This document shows, one piece after another, positions 28,561-29,129 of a stretch of DNA of 29,129 nucleotides. Numbering within the stretch: the stretch's first letter is position 1; each line of letters opens with the position of its first letter. The position numbers were made by a program, and so were the translations under genes. Origin of the DNA: UBA5004 sp038061835 (GTDB lineage Bacteria; Patescibacteriota; Minisyncoccia; Phycocordibacterales; Zambryskibacteraceae). The notes beneath the pieces are model-generated. The model saw only the letters and a list, made by a program, of their open reading frames with translations. It was not told where the DNA came from and made no database searches. The DNA is taken from assembly GCA_038061835.1 (NCBI GenBank), contig JBBTYJ010000004.1, positions 1 to 29,129 of the forward strand. Direction: 5' to 3'.

Positions 28561-28623
28561 CAGAGCAGGTTAGTTAGAAATGATTAATCTGTAAGTAAAA
28601 AGTAAGTGGTTTTTAAGTTTCCT

Positions 28624-29129
28624 AATAAGAAACTTAAGGGCGTACGGTGGATGCCTTGACTCTAAGAAGGTGATGAAGGACGTAGCTTGGCGGCGATACG
28701 CTTCGGGGAGGTGCCTAGCAACCTGTGATCCGGAGATGTCCGAATGGGGAAACCCGTCCCGATTTATCGGGACACTCTATCAACTAGATAGAGAACGCAC
28801 CCAGTGAAGTAAAACATTTCAGTAACTGGAGGAAAAGAGAACAATTGTTATTTCGTTAGTAGCGGCGAGCGAAAACGAAACAGCCCAAACCTAGTTTCAT
28901 TCTCACCACATCTTTAGTGGTGTTGTGGGAATGATGCTGGGGGTCGTAAGGTGGTAATGTCTCAACTTCGGTTGAGAGAAGAGTAAAAAAATATCTGGTT
29001 AGGTGAAGCTTCTGGAAAGCAGCACCCTAGAGGGTAATAGTCCCGTAACCGAAAATCAGATTTCTCTTCCGTTACCGTTCTTGAGTACCTCGAGACACGA
29101 ATAGCTCGGGGGAATCTGCCGGAACTAAC
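28624..29129 (+). rRNA. rrl: 23S ribosomal RNA, 5' part (continues past the window)
   Basis: The sequence GGGCGTACGGTGGATGCC near the start, GATGAAGGACGT, CCGAATGGGGAAACCC, AGTAGCGGCGAGCGAAA and later the GGGGGTCGTAAGG-type segments match domain I of bacterial 23S rRNA in order. The start is placed about 15-17 bases before GCGTACGG by analogy with other 23S genes and is approximate. A local inverted repeat, TTAAGTTTC/GAAACTTAA (28613-28637), overlaps the expected mature 5' end. No 16S rRNA, tRNA or other ribosomal RNA is present upstream in the window. Confidence 0.97.

Overview
The window looks like a chromosomal contig of a candidate-phyla-radiation bacterium, most likely Patescibacteria/Parcubacteria. 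The case rests on several things: housekeeping genes mixed with single-TM, signal-peptide and DUF11/PKD-like proteins of the type seen in that group; shortened or variant core enzymes (a GlyRS without its usual Cys-containing insert, an EF-P with an atypical tip loop); weak or absent Shine-Dalgarno sites with several TATAAT-N6-ATG starts; and many short palindromic repeats, some inside genes. The lineage call is inference from gene content. No 16S rRNA is present to confirm it.

Layout. 1-4044 (+): the end of argS, then ileS carrying an internal histidine-phosphatase domain, then a recO-like gene. 4036-4834 (+): a GC-rich orphan gene with its own consensus promoter, leader hairpin, strong RBS and terminator. 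4835-5180: no gene, but two striking palindromes. 5181-14096 (+): a long housekeeping run made of a membrane-anchored extracytoplasmic protein, glyS, an M16 peptidase, an AI-2E-type permease, metG, tatD, rpsF, ssb and rpsR, closed by paired hairpins. 14154-14432 (+): a small membrane protein whose 3' end overlaps efp. 18669-14395 (-): ftsK, a membrane-anchored small domain protein, recA and efp. A 100-N assembly gap (15001-15100) removes the 3' end of recA and the start of efp and makes them look like one reading frame.

18884-19504 (+): an HTH regulator preceded by repeated AAAGGACA-like boxes. 19586-28115 (+): a cell-surface region with a large peptidoglycan-binding secreted protein, two small exported proteins, a 33-residue membrane microprotein, a PKD-domain secreted protein, a secreted alpha/beta hydrolase and two membrane proteins. 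A RAYT-type HUH transposase on the minus strand interrupts this region, bounded by two identical 25-bp palindromes. 28116-29129: terminator, consensus promoter, a possible small RNA or attenuator, a hairpin-rich leader with a perfect 38-bp palindrome, and the 5' part of a 23S rRNA with no 16S upstream.

The most notable theme is the interplay of short palindromic repeats with genes. Related repeats lie in intergenic DNA and, in frame, in recA and efp; a different one lies in argS. Others form the 3' codons of three more genes, one of them the RAYT transposase itself. The strongest single-gene novelty is the IleRS with a complete histidine-phosphatase catalytic set in its middle.
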